Source of the DNA: Wuchereria bancrofti | Lineage: Eukaryota > Nematoda > Chromadorea > Rhabditida > Onchocercidae | Direction of reading: 5' to 3' | DNA length: 64,000 nt | Assembly (NCBI GenBank): GCA_005281725.1 | Contig: SSBO01000007.1 | Span: 2,920,402 to 2,984,401 of the forward strand | Shown here: positions 1-23,000 of the stretch, piece after piece | Layout of the letters: every line of letters begins with the position of its first letter | Numbering within the stretch: the stretch's first letter is position 1 | Position numbers and translations under genes: made by a program | The notes under the pieces: model-generated | What the model was told of the DNA's origin: nothing | Seen by the model: only the letters and a program-made list of their open reading frames with translations | The model's database searches: none

Positions 1-287
1 ATCGAGAAGAAAAAAGCAAATGTCTGAAGATCTTTTCGCAGAGAAATTGAATCGAACATTATTATCTTTTAAAGACTCTCACCGCCATTCTACATATCCA
101 ACCTGAGATTCTCTCCAAAATTATTTTGTGCTTTTAAACTGTTAATGCAAACTGCTCAATACTGACATACCGCTAACTCATCAACTGTAGGTTATCAGTG
201 AAAACTTTTTAATCATTGTATTAGAAAATCTTTTCAAGACAGGGTCGTTCAAGCGGGAATAATAAAAAAAAACCCCAAAATATGAAC

Positions 288-466
288 CTTTCCAGCTGAA
301 TTGTATAGGAAATAATCAAGTTCCTCTTCTGATGGTTCAATGTTGTGAAAAGTCTGGAATCCTTTTTACAGTCATGTAAATCAAAAAATTGAACCAAATT
401 GAAATCAACTTCTATAAAAGCACTTTCAAAATTGATTTTAATATTGTCTCGACTCGGTCGATGTAA
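288..466 (-). CDS. Possible C-terminal innexin exon
   Basis: Downstream of the last clear innexin exon, an open stretch begins after a weak acceptor (TATTTTAAG) in the phase required by the preceding exon. It reads on for about 59 codons, starting LHRPSRDNIKINFE, to a possible donor AAAG|GTTCAT. I do not recognise the usual innexin tail signature (DGvFxLRxI) in it, so it may be a divergent tail exon or chance. No further terminal exon or stop was resolved in 1-287. Confidence 0.3.
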
Positions 467-570
467 CTTAAAATATTTTCAACACCAGATGGAAGAGACA
501 AATATTCTAGGTTCATTTTTTGTTATTCACCTCGATGAATCAATAAAATTAAGAATCAAGAAAAGCTTAC

Positions 571-3500
571 CAAATAAGATGATACGAAGTTTCTAGAATA
601 GTTGGGAACAAAAGTTATTATTGTCCAGTAAGCTAAATTAATAATTGTTAAAAGGCCCAAAGCCATCAGCCAGAACCATAAGGAAAGGAATATTTTCTCA
701 TTGAACATATTTATCATTAGAACACATTGAACAGTTTTCCGATTCGTATTACCGATTTCACGAATTACCACATCACAAAAAGTAACCTCAAATAGGTAAC
801 ATCAAAATATTTTTTTTTTTCTTTATTTTAAAACGATAAAATCACAACATAAAGATAATTACAGTTAGAGTGTCCTAAACTTTCCGAAACTTGTCTATAT
901 ATCATTAATTTCAGGCAATATTTTAATCAGTATTTGAGAAGTCGTAAAGATTTCATAAAATTATCTCAAACTTCTTCACCATATATAACAAATAAAAATT
1001 TCAAATTTCAAATGTATAACAAACCCTCGGGAAATTTCCACTAACGGACCATTCTCTGCCGTTGATTAGATCGTTGAGTATTCCAAAGCCCCATGAGTGA
1101 TACTGCATACCGAGGAAACAATTCAACAAGTAAAGTTGCGTAATGATATTTAGCACATTCAAACATTTGCAAAATAAATACAGTGTCGTAACGTAAACTT
1201 GCCGAAGTGGTACTAAAAATTAAAAAAATTTTCACTAATTTCTCAAAAATTCATTTCATTTTTCATCCCAAAAGTTTAAAATTTCTAAGACCAAGGCAGA
1301 AAGCAAAAAGTTGTTTTAACTCTTGTATCGATTGCTATCTAATTCACAAAATGTTCTGATACTACTAGGCTTCCCATAATGTATTCTTCAGTTATTGTCT
1401 CACTATAATATAATAACAATTTAATGCAATAAACGTGATCAATCATTATAGCAAGGCACTAAAGCATAAACTATAATGTGTACAATATGACATCACAGTT
1501 AAGGTCAAAGGAACTTTTGATAATTGCAAATTGAAAATCACTGCATTCAGAGGCGTAATAATTATCTATTATTATAACTATTCACAATCGATAAATCTGA
1601 ACATTTCCATAAAAGTTGGCATGTTTCAATTTCTATTACACACTGGTAGGATACTTATCATTCGAAGTATATTTTTGCATACTCTTTTTTTAATGCGAAA
1701 TTTCAATTTGACAATTATGTATTAGCAACAAACTTTAGCACTATTATATTAATTAAGACATACCAGCAATTGCGACATTCTTACAAGTTTTCCCTTTAAA
1801 GATAGAATCTAATTTAATAAAACGCAATCTCATCTTACTTTCATATCATGTGACACAAAATGTATCACCTGCTATAAGATGGCATTTATCAACATCGTCA
1901 GCACTGGTGTCATTCAATTCTTCCTCCCCCAATTTTTTTGAAAAAGCGTTTCATGAGTAGCTATCAACGATTCGATAAAAAAGTATCAGCTATGTTGAAC
2001 GGATTTTATGTCTAGTTATACCTTGGTTTTTTTTTTGAAAGGACTTTTAAAATATGTCAGTATTATTCTCATTAGCCTCTTAGCGTCTTTCACACTAACT
2101 ATTAGGTTCAAGTCATTTGACATTTTATTGATTAAAAATTGTCGTATATGGTGATACTTTTTTTATATAGTGATACTTGTCGTTATAAAACTCTCATATG
2201 ATATCTTTTCACATTATCCATACCTGTACAATCATACTGTCAGAAGTCCCGCATTCCTCAACTTGTCATTTAAAATTCACTTCGTTCTTAATTTTTATTT
2301 TTTCTTTTTCACCTGCTTTCTTTCGAGGTCATATAGAGTTGGGATTTACATACTTCATCCTTCGCTCCCTTAATTCCACATTTACTTATACGTGAAAATA
2401 TGTTTACCCATCAATTCTATATATTGATTTTTTCTTCTATTAAAATCCATCACATAAGCGATTTGTTGGGCTTGCGCAAATGAATCCTCTCGATTTTCTG
2501 TTCTCTGAAACTGATAAATTAATGAAAAAAGTCTGAAATTTTGCAAAATAATTCTATAAAAAAGATGATTTCACTTTTTTCAAACATCGTTTCTCGTCCA
2601 CTTTTCTGGTCATAATAGCTGCATCAACAATCGTTTGTATGTTTAGTCCTGCAAATATAAGCTTATTAGTTTCTATTATTACTGGAAAAATCGGTACTTG
2701 CTGTCTTCCAGTTCCATATCACACGAAACGGAAAAAACGTGCGCACCTGTGCGCCAATTGAACATTGTCCAAATCGTTCGAGGGACAAGAAATAGCAAGG
2801 CTTGTAAGATAAGAATAAATGGTATCCACTGATAATATTGTATCTTATGTTGGTCACGCTCAGTAGCATTCTGAAATGTCAAACAAGAGACCTAACTCAT
2901 GTACAGTTCACCAATCAATGAGAAATTCTGTGACACCAGCTTAATTTTGAAATGGAAAGGAAAGTGACTTATTTAGACTTCCATTAACACGTTAAATGCA
3001 AATTACCATAGGAATATCATCCGCGAACGGTACAAAATAAGTATTTTCAATAAAGCAAAAATTCTCAATGTATTGTTCCCAACTATCCTGAAAAAGGATT
3101 TATATTTACCGAATCATCAATGAGTCAATAACAAAGATTTCATCCATCTTAATTTAGTAAGCCTAATTAAAACACAAAGAGTTAGATCAGTCTTTATAAG
3201 TTTTGCCATGAATTAGATTGGCATAACGAAAAATTCAAACTGTATAAATGATCTTAGTTCAAATACAGTTCGGGGTCACAAAGGTTAAACCAGGAAGCAA
3301 ATTCTCATGAATTAATTTGACCCTAATCTTTTGAAAATTGTCAGATTTATTGGTTCGGAGAGGATAATAACGGGAAATATAATGCGAATATCATTTTTTC
3401 TTATTGTGAGATAGATATTAACAATTTAAATAAATCTGAATCCATTAATTTATGCTATTAATAAAGAAAATTCAGAACTTGAAATTCAGCCGGTACCCAA

Positions 3501-3639
3501 CATTGTAATGGTTCTCCAACATACTGTTTTGCAGCAACAGTTACCGCACAAATTAAAATCATAATATTAGTGAGCAAATAGTTGCATCTGTCCACTATAT
3601 CATCATCGTATTTTGGCTTCAAACTTTGTAAATATTTAT
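571..3639 (-). CDS. Innexin gap-junction protein (core exons)
   Basis: Innexins oligomerise into gap-junction channels in the plasma membrane. Seven minus-strand exons join with matching phases: 3639-3479, 3087-3007, 2870-2747, 2648-2575, 2504-2408, 1212-1025 and 786-571. In order they encode the N-terminal KPKYDDDIVDRCNYLLTNI region with membrane segment 1; the first extracellular loop with two Cys (QCW and NFC); the family signature IQYYQWIPFILILQALLF in segment 2; a charged cytoplasmic loop; segment 3 (YLFCKCLNVLNIITQLYLLN); and the second loop ending FPR, then VTFCD and VQC, leading into MFNEKIFLSLWFW (segment 4). All landmark innexin residues are present. The true start exon and the C-terminal tail are not securely resolved. 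The paralogue (unc-7, unc-9 or an inx gene) cannot be decided from this alone. Family assignment is very sure; gene ends are not. Confidence 0.92.
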
Positions 3640-6600
3640 CTAAATTTCACATATTTCTTTAGCAATCTCAAGTTGCATACTTTAGGAAGAAGTTATATTA
3701 AAGCAATAAGAGCTATTCAACTTTCTAGGTATGAAATTCTTTTTCCAAAGACTATGAAGAATTAGAAATGCTTGCTAAATTTCTATAAAGTAGACGGGGA
3801 AACAACAAGGATGAATTTGAAATCACACTAGTGGAATTTGTAATTAACTTGATGATGAGTTGATTTAGAAATAAACAAAAACACACCGAAACTTCGGATC
3901 ATGCTTTCGAGTTCTAAGAAGACAAACAGGTACTTCCGCAGGATATCTGGAAAGCCGATTAAATTTATAAATTAATGCACCAGAACAAATTTGCATTATA
4001 AATGTAAACAAGTCAATGAAAGAAGACGAAAGTGAAAAAAAAACCCAATAATTTTTATTTGAAGGTGCTCAGAGAAAATTTACTCTAGTTAATTGAAATC
4101 TGATTTAATAATAAGGTTAAGAAGGGAAGTTATCGTTAGAGATTTTTAATGACTAACAGAAATTTTGATGATAAGCAACAAATTCGAACGATCTAGTTAT
4201 CCCGACTATAACTGAAAAAGAGATCGGATGTACAGATAACAGCGCAGCACAAGCACATTTCCCGTGACATTCATTGAATTTTAATCACATCATGCTGATT
4301 CATAGGCCGGAACATCAAGACTTTCGAAACTTCAAGCAACCACCGAACATTTATAGTTTTCCTGAAATAAAATTTTCTTTTGAACTATTAAAACTACATA
4401 ATAATGCATCCACTATATCTTGATATGCTTGAATTAAGATTAGCTAACTACACATGCTTTAGATCTAGTAATTTCTATGAATCACACTTGTCACAAATGC
4501 GAAAAAAATTACATAATTCGAACCAAATTCTAAGCAAACGAAAAGTCGTCACTTTCTCTATTCTTATCTGCGTAATTGATAAAATAGTAACAGATAGATA
4601 TGATCTTGCGTAGCTCAGTTATTTGAAAAGGCATTGAGTTAACAATGCTTATATCTAGCACATCAGATTCGAAAGTTTTGAGCGAAAGAGTTAGGAGATG
4701 AGAATAAGAATGGTCTTATAGAATTCAAGCAAAGAGGTTAAGACATATGAACTTCTTAAATAAAAAGTAAAAAATGATTCTTTTCAATAAAAAACAGAAA
4801 AACTTTTTTAATAGAATGATTCCAAACTGATGTATGTTAATTTTGCAATGAATGTAATAGACTCGCTCTGTATATTTTGGATTTAGATACTTTTCCAGGA
4901 ATTCTCAAAATCAATCAGCCAACAAATGCCAGTTAATTCTGCAACACAAAATTTAATAAGAATATTGCAACAGTTCTTTTCCAAAAAAGCCATTATTCAG
5001 CCACGTAAATGTTAGGTGGTTGAACGTAAATGTTTAAGCCTAACAGTCAAACAAAGAAAAATAAAATAAAATAAAACTTGTTCTTTTATTGATAAAAATT
5101 TGATTATAAATAGAACCCATCTTTATCGCCCAGTCAGCAACGATTTGCGCCAATTGCAATTCGAAGTATATAATCATTTTAACATTGTTGAATACTAAAG
5201 CGCTTTCATATTGTTTTAATTACTTTCGAATTCGGTGAAAGTACTTTCATATATGTAACAAATAATCATAACAAGTGTGCAACGAAAAATATAGTCCTCA
5301 AAAAAAAAATTAAAATAGCATTGAAACGTCCATATTATGCCATTTGCTTCACCATTTGCATAGGCTGATGACAATTACCATCAAATCATCAAATATGAAT
5401 TTAATTATTGAACTTTTGCATATCTTTGCTGCCGATCAAAAGAATTGCAGGAAATAGACATTTGTGGATACTATAGCAAATGTATCACATGTCATCCCAT
5501 AACTTTCTAGGAAAACCAACTTTATTGTGATTTAAGATTAGGTGTTAGGTAAGCTCAAAGATAATTAATCATCTTAACTGATGAGTCATATAAATTTAAT
5601 TATTATGCACAATTAATGGGATCAAAGTTTTATCGCGCAAAACAAAATAGTACATTACAACGATCTCTTCCTTTAAAATGCACTTTTTATTTTGAAACTT
5701 CAATTTCAATCGTTAATTTGACATCAGTCGTTAATAATCAGAAAGTATTTCGTTTAGAGTTAGCACACTTTTAAACTAAGATTACTTTTAATTAAATACT
5801 GGTATCAAGCTTTTGCTAGTGGGAAGAATTTTTCTTGGATTTTCGTGACAAGTTTCTTTATATTTCTTTATAAGTTTCTTTATAAAGAGAATGATGGACA
5901 GAACAAAATCTTTTCAGTGACAATTGTTGAAAGGAGTTTTGTTGGCTGAAATTAGTGCATAACTTCATCCTTTCGCTTATAATCTCTAATTTATCCGATT
6001 TATATTGAAATATGAGTGAATGGAAACATAGTAATTAATTTGATGGAGTAGTGCAAAAGAGAAAAGTTACCATTCAGTATTTGTTAGGACGTTTTCCAGG
6101 ATGTTTCCGGCAAGTGACAATATTAAGAAAGAAAAAGATATATACTATGGTAAGAGATAAAAATCAATCTAGTGGATGAAAGTTTTTGCACCAAATCTTA
6201 CAGGTACTTCACGTAGTTATTGATTTCCTTTGGGTAAGTGATAAGTAAAATGAGCATTACTTTACGACCGATCTAAGAGGATTCTAAATGCGGTATCTTG
6301 ACAGGAACATGTCTGTATACTCACTAATAAATCATGGAAACTCGGGCAACGTGCCGTTATTGCTGGTTTGAATCGAATTTTATTCATACTTATGTGATCA
6401 TATTTACAAACTGAATGGATTTGATGAACTGATAGTAATTTGAGAAATTTTTCCTCTATTCATTCAGAATTTTAGTAGCACTAATCACTCTCCTAACGCC
6501 TATTTTAGGAGAACAAAGAGTGATAAAGGAAGCGAAGGGTGTCACTATTATCGAAAATAAGTTATTCATCATGACAATTTTCATCCGTCATTTGTTCCTT

Positions 6601-7104
6601 TCTGGTCATATCGAAAAAATGGCATTAAATTGTAATTTCTGCAGTTCCTGGAAAAAATTTCTTTAACCTACTATTTGTTATGTTGGAATCATTAATGGTT
6701 GACGTTTTTATGTAGTGCATTGAATTTTCCTGAAGGACGCAGTTGTCGAAACAATTTTAAACTTTATTCTCACCATACTTTTCCAGGACTGAAATGAGGA
6801 AACTGTTTTTCCCGTATATTTTTATTACGAATTTTTAAAACTTCAGAGATCGAAAACAGTATCAGACCTCAGATTTTTACGTGAACTTTGGCTTATTTTT
6901 AAGCACTATGGTGTAGAAATCTTCTGGAACGTCTATTTGGAACAGTACAATACTCTTTTTAGATATTTACGACATACGTGTTTATTGCATCGTACGTGAC
7001 AGTTAAATATAAGTCATAAAAGGGATTGAATTGAAGGTCATCGAGTATTTCCAAATCTTATTTCCGTGAATCATATTGCAAGAGAGCTATTCATCACTTA
7101 GAAT
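3640..7104. other. Intergenic, innexin to collagen
   Basis: Apart from the candidate innexin start exon, I see no coding segment with recognisable homology. Open frames here are short and lack paired splice signals. Around 5847-5886 the unit TTTCTTTATA is repeated about three times. Just before the collagen start (about 7010-7030) is an A-rich TATA-like stretch (CATAAAAGGG) that could serve as promoter for the plus-strand gene. Confidence 0.5.
3981..3996 (-). CDS. Possible innexin start exon (very short)
   Basis: The first clear innexin exon needs one base from an upstream exon. A 16-base mini-exon, ATG plus four codons (MQICS) and one base, ends at a GTGCAT donor and would join in frame to give MQICSDKYLQSLKPKYDDD. 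Innexins do have short N-termini of this kind. The donor is weak and nothing else supports this choice, so it is only a candidate start. Confidence 0.2.
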
Positions 7105-8815
7105 ATGGGCCTTATCACAAATGTCAGTATAGCAAGTGCCATTTCCATAATAGTTGTACTGACATGTGTTATTGCTTTGACTCATCTGGTTAATGATTTG
7201 AACTCACTGTACGATGAAATCATGAGCGATACTCAAGAAATTAAGGTGTTCAATGCTATTTTGTACTTGTTTTTTTCTTGATGCTTTTTGTGATTACAAA
7301 GATGGTTATGATTACAAATTTGTGATTACAGAGATTATTAAAGTCATAGTAAATTTCAAATGTTATTTATTTTGTAATAAGAACTAATCAATCATAACAA
7401 CGGTATTTCATGTAAAGATCATATTAAGTACAAAGAAAGTCTTTTAGTTTTAGATTGAGGTTATGAACTGATTTGTTGAAGCTTTTATATTCGACGAGAA
7501 AATTGCGCAAATTTATCTCAAAAAATGTTCTCATTCAGTGAACATTTTGACATCAATAGTGGAATTTCCGCACATTAAAGAAAAACTGAAAAGCAATGAA
7601 AAATGAAGACTGGGACATATGTAGATGACAAGCAAATACTGTCAAACTTGAAGGTTATTAACGAAAACGCATGGAATGGAATGTTGCAGTTGCGAGCGCG
7701 GAAGACACCCAGAAGTAACAGAACCCGATCAATTCATCAATTTTTTCTGCGCCGCAGTTTGAGGACAAAAAGATCTTTTGTTTCACAACAGTGTGGTAAA
7801 ATGAAATTTTGAGACAATACATCTGTTGTTTGATAGATTCAAGAACAATGAAGGTTGTACAAGAATTTCAATCATGATGTTATAAAATAGAATTAGTTTT
7901 TTGTAATTTCGTGCTGAAATTTCAGAATGCGGTCAGAACCCCAACAAATGTCCACGTGGCAAACAAGGCCTACAAGGCGAAAAAGGAGAACTAGGAGGTC
8001 GACTTTGCTTTATTGCAAGGCAGGGTATTTTCTCTCTCTGCTAATCAGGACTGTTTTATATGCATACTGTTCTAATAATTGTATGTAGTACTCATTAAGT
8101 TTATTATAGAACCGGGTGAACCAGGCACACCAGGGCTCCCAGGTGTTGCTGGTATTGTCGCTGTTCTAAATTTGCCGGAGTCAGGCTGTGTTCAGTGCCC
8201 AGCTGGACCGAGTGGACCACGAGGTCCCGATGGACAGCCAGGTGAAGTCGGTTGTCCAGGCAAACCTGGAACTGACGGAGTGCAAGGAAGAGATGGAATT
8301 CTAGGACCTCCAGGTCCACCTGGTGATGTCGGAGAACCAGGTAAACATATTTCAAAAAGCAATTTGTAAAGTGAAAATTTGAAGGAAATAAGAAATTATG
8401 AGTTAAACTTTTAGGTAAGCAAGGTCAACCGGGACTTGACGGCTCACCGGGAAGAAGCATTATCAGGTATATTCCGATACCCGGTGATCAAGGTGCGGTT
8501 GGTGAGCGCGGAAGACCTGGGAAGCCAGGTGAACACGGAAGAAGTGGTTTTCCCGGAGGTCTGGGTGAAGTTGGATCTCCCGGACCAGAGGGCTTACCTG
8601 GGAATGCCGGTATATCAGGTTTACCAGGAAGAGTAAGTTTTTATCTGTGAGTAAAAAATTTGAGAGTTTCATGAACTTATTTCCGTTTGATTTCTATTTT
8701 TTTTTTAACTGAAAATTTTCAACTATTTCTTAAAAACTGAAAATTTCAGCAAGGCGAACCTGGACTACCTGGACCTGAAACTTACTATTGCCCCTGCCCA
8801 ATGCAGAAGCTATGA
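7105..8815 (+). CDS. Cuticle collagen
   Basis: Secreted cuticle collagen, a structural component of the nematode exoskeleton. Six exons join in phase: 7105-7245, 7654-7795, 7926-7997, 8110-8340, 8415-8632 and 8750-8815 (stop TGA), giving 289 aa. Residues 1-47 form the Col_cuticle_N region with one hydrophobic segment ([20 protein letters not shown]). Residues 48-57 ([10 protein letters not shown]) match the conserved block after it. RTKR at 84-87 looks like the subtilisin/furin-type cleavage site of such collagens. Cys residues at 94, 96 and 103 precede the Gly-X-Y domain, which is broken near [15 protein letters not shown] and again at [11 protein letters not shown]. The protein ends [10 protein letters not shown], a typical Cys-rich tail. 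The acceptor of exon 2 (CTTGAAG) is weak, but the conserved block fixes it. Which col gene it is cannot be said. Confidence 0.95.
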
Positions 8816-10269
8816 TATTTAATGATACAATACGCTCCTTATAAAAAATATATTGATAAAAAAATAACGCTGAAAATGTGGATGATACAAGTATATATAT
8901 AATATATATAAAAAAATATAAAAAATGCTAACATTTATCAGTCAGTCTATAAATTCAATTAAAGTTTTTAGTATTTTCTTATAGGAAATTAATTTTTAAC
9001 CTTAGTTTTGAAAAAGTTAAAAAGTCCTTGGATAAATTTACAAAAAACTGATTGGACGGGAATTAGAAGAGTTAATAAGACAGAAGGAAATTTTGTAAAG
9101 CAGATAAAAGCAAAATATCAGCCATCTAAAACGTCATATGTGCGACAAGTGAAGATATAAAAGGATTGGGTGGATATCCAAAGATATTTAAATATAAAAA
9201 ACATTTCAAAAATCAGTGGATTTCCAGAGTCCCTAGCGTGCAGAAGGCTGACCTGATCTTATATCATTATCATCTTACTAAGAACTTTGCTTATTTTATG
9301 TAACTGTTAAAATGAAATTCAAAAAAACTTTGATAAATATAATTTTCGTATACCAATTTTCACACACTAATTTCATAATGTACTAATTTTCTACACAACA
9401 TAAAATCATTGGAAAAAGGTTATTGTAGAAGTTGATAACTGCGAATTTTCTGCTGTCAAAACAGTCATGGCTGACGCTGATTCAGTTCGTTTTTTTTTCA
9501 TTACGAAGATTTAAATTCTAGCTTTTTATATTTATCTCAAATTAAATATATACTAGATTTTTTTGAAATCTAAGGATCTTCTGTAGTATGATTTTTTTTT
9601 AAATTATCCATTACCTGCTGACAAAATACATTTTTTCCTTTTCTTGCACATAAATTATATGAATTAAAATTTCACAGTCTTCCAAAATTAATTCATATAA
9701 CACAAATTATTTATACTAATACATAATTTCATAGAATTACGGGCACCAACAGAAAATTACAATTTTATCATACAATTAAATGCACATTTTTGGGTCGCTT
9801 ATCTGAAAGATAGAGCAATTGAAGATCATCACATAAAACGGACAAGTGAGCCTTATCTGATATGAACAGAACCGGTAATTTTAAACAATTGCTGCAACTT
9901 GTAGAAGCCTTAGAAACTTAAAAACAAATCTTCGAGAAAGAATTGAGGCTATCAAATGAAATGAGACTACTTCAAGCTCGAAGAATTCAAGAGCTCTTTC
10001 ATTTAAAAACTTCAAAAAACACCAAACAACATGCAATTTTAATGAATTTTGTGATGTTCGTTTAATTTTGAATTCGAAAAAAATTCTTCGTAGTCATAAG
10101 GAAATAAGGTAATCTGATTTTTTTAATTTGACTTATATTTAACACCTAGTTTTTCAAGGCCATATTTTTGGCACCGGAAAATTAATAGATTCTGCCCCAC
10201 AGAAACTCTGTTAGTTAAAGTTAAAATCCATGCCAATTCCAATACCATAATATTTTCCATAAATCAATA
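8816..10269. other. Intergenic between convergent collagen and let-23
   Basis: This is the 3' flank of two convergent genes (collagen on plus, receptor kinase on minus). It is very AT-rich, with TA-rich runs at about 8890-8930, and no exon-like segment is visible. No perfect AATAAA was spotted right after the collagen stop. Confidence 0.5.
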
Positions 10270-20007
<9,738 letters not shown>

Positions 20008-23000
20008 TGTAGTTTCAAAAAGCTTCCGAAGGAAATCGATTTTAAGAAGTTTAGAGCAAGAGAGTTAACTTGAAGATATTTTTGCAACTTGGAAAGTGAG
20101 GAAAAAGAAGAATAGACCGGAACTCTTCTCTTTACTTTCCTTCTTTTTCTATTCCAGTCAATTTTTTTCGCAATAATTTGAAATTCTCTTAATGAAGTAA
20201 TAATTAAGTTTACGCATAAACGAGGTGAGAGTATCACCTTTCAATAAAGTAAACCCTAAAAATAATCACTGGAATGGGCTCGAAATATAATTAACTCCGA
20301 ATCATTTGTGCATTGGAAAAATATTTATTTAACAATGCGTCCTCCCTATTTCTCTCTATATTTTCTGTTCTAGACAAATTTCATTTTCCTTTTAAATGGA
20401 GCAAATTGTTGCTTTTTCAACTTCTAATCTATTCTAAATAAATATTCCCAACTTTAAATTCTCATTTCATATTGAAGTGTTATTACTCAAATGTTGGATG
20501 GATTTGACGTTAATATGAAAAAAAAAACATAATGGTTAAAAAAAAGTTGATTAGTATCGCCTGCTAACAGTAATCGTTCTTCTCCTCTCTTGGAAGTAAT
20601 ATACTAATTATCATTGCTTTTTTTGAAATATACACTCTTGATTTCAATTTTCAAGAGAGGAATGAATATAAGTGATGTGACTTCTCAAAAGTTTCCTATC
20701 GCATGCAGCATTTAGGCTTTGAAAGTCACACTGTCCCTTTCTTTTATAAAATCTGGTAGTACTTAAAACACAGCTGTAGAAACCTCAATGACATGCAACA
20801 TTTCAAGATAGTAGTATATCGATCTGCTCCAATTTATTTAAAGAAATTACAAAAAATTTTTTGTAAGGGTTATTGTGGCACACAAAATCAAAATTTAAAA
20901 ACTGATGACAGGAGATCAAAAAACTGAAGCTGATGAGTCAAAACGATTGGCTGGCCAGAAAATTTCTTGGTACACCAAATAAATAAATATTTAAGTTCTA
21001 ATAGTATTTAGGTTCACCTTATTCATGTATTCTTGCTACAATTTTGCTAAATTTTTTTTCATACTTTTAATAAATTTTGTGTGAGAAAAAAAGTAAAGAA
21101 GGAACAGTGAGAGTTTCTTCTGTCGGGGTAGGATATTTGTTACTGCGCGCTAACATCTTGTAATTTGAAGTTCGTAATTCTACAAAAAACTGTTTTGCGA
21201 AAAGAGAAATGGAACGACGAAAATAAGCAAAAAAAGGAAAGTTAAAAAATAAAATAGAAAATCAAATTTAAAAAAAATATAATAATTTTCTTATAGTAAT
21301 ATAAAAACATAATAATATAATAATCAAATTTTAAAAAAATATAAGAAAAAATATAATTTTAAAAAATAAAATAAAAAATCACCTTAATGAGTTAAACAAA
21401 CAGGAAAAATTTAATCTATGTATTTATTTTCCTAGTTTGCTGGTTCCAATCTTGACTTGAGTTTTGTCATTTAAAGTACAGTTGGGATTAATACAGCATT
21501 CATAAGATAGTTTCGTTTATGAGCTTAATAAATTTAAATTCTACTGAAATCAGTACTTTTTCAAGCTTTTAAGATATCAAACAAAGTTCCGACTAACAGT
21601 CTCGCGGTTTGCCGTATAAATAATCGATTTTCCTTTCCGCATGTAGCCATTGAATTAAGTTTGGTATCAGCAATACTAGTGAGACTATCAATTTCCAACT
21701 CTGATGCATTGATGAATGTACGGGAGGATTTATTTGCGTACGTTTGAAATTTTGTCTGAAATTTCCTGTTTGAAATTATTTATTTTTCAGAACTAAAATG
21801 ACAGGTTCAGAATTTATTTTCGATGTAAATAAAAATCTGGAAACGAGGTAGTAGCGTAAAATTTTCTTAATTTTTCCTTTTACCTTTTCATTACTAAAGT
21901 TTTTTTATCTCATTTCAAGAATGCCCACCTTGAAAACGATTAGAAATGATAGCTTCCTCGTAAAGTTTCTTTCCAGATCGAATTATCCGCTATAAAATAA
22001 GGATTTATGATATTGAGTAATTTAAAAATAAATCAGGAAGTAAACGATTTAAGCAAAGAAAACAGTAAAACTTAATGCTTCATATTAATTTTTTAAAAAG
22101 GAAGGTTCAAATTATGTTGCTACAAAAATTTTCTTCTAAAGCAAAGTACTAGAAAATCTTTTTTATTTAACTTTTTCTTATTCCTGTCAGATTCTTTCCT
22201 TTCATTGAGATGATTACTAGTTTTGCAAATATCCAAGAAATCACTTGAGAATGTTAGGACTGTTAGTCAAAAATATGAAATGTTACATGGTTTGCTATCG
22301 TTGTGTCTTCTACAGTCCCTTGACTGTGTCGTGACCTCCGGCAACTACCCAAGTACCAAGTTGCTAACAATCGAGATAGAGACAAAGCCGAACAACAGAA
22401 GCAACACTCGATGAATAGTGCTAATGCTCGATGTATATGTATAGCGGTGGTATATGGATGTCGGAAAATACAGAATTATGAAAATGCAATACATTGGAGA
22501 AGCATAAAAGTTAAAATTTAGTCAAAACTAAATCATTTCATTACAAGCGGAGTTTGGATTCTTAGCTAAATGTTTTCAGTCGTGGTCCCTCTCACCTATA
22601 TTTTGATCATTCCACCCAGTTTATTTTTAGGCAGTCCCAAAATCTATTCAAATCTAATCTCTTGGAAGAGAACTATAAACTTAAACTATAAGCATTAAAA
22701 TTGCTCATTTCGATCCATCAACGTAGAAGCAATTTTAAATCAAAAATTTTGCAGTTATTGAAACGGAATAGAAGAAATTGTAACGAAAAAATAGATTCGC
22801 ATATGATACTGTTCACTTATAAACTTGTCCTTTTGTTAGACTTGAGTTCACGTTTGGTTCTCATATTTTTGAATAAATATGAATGTGCTAGGTTAAAAAA
22901 TTTAAATCAGATTTAGTTTAATTTTCTTTAATTGATAAACATCTAGATTTAACATGAAACAAGCCACAGGTAAAATGAATTAGATCACAGATTAGTCAAC

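Noticed and set aside
6350..6390. tRNA-like T-loop word (GGTTTGAATCG)
   Set aside because: No matching acceptor, D or anticodon arms could be folded around it.
8104..8355. 83-codon minus-strand frame
   Set aside because: Antisense shadow of the collagen Gly-X-Y exon; the regular repeat leaves the opposite strand open.
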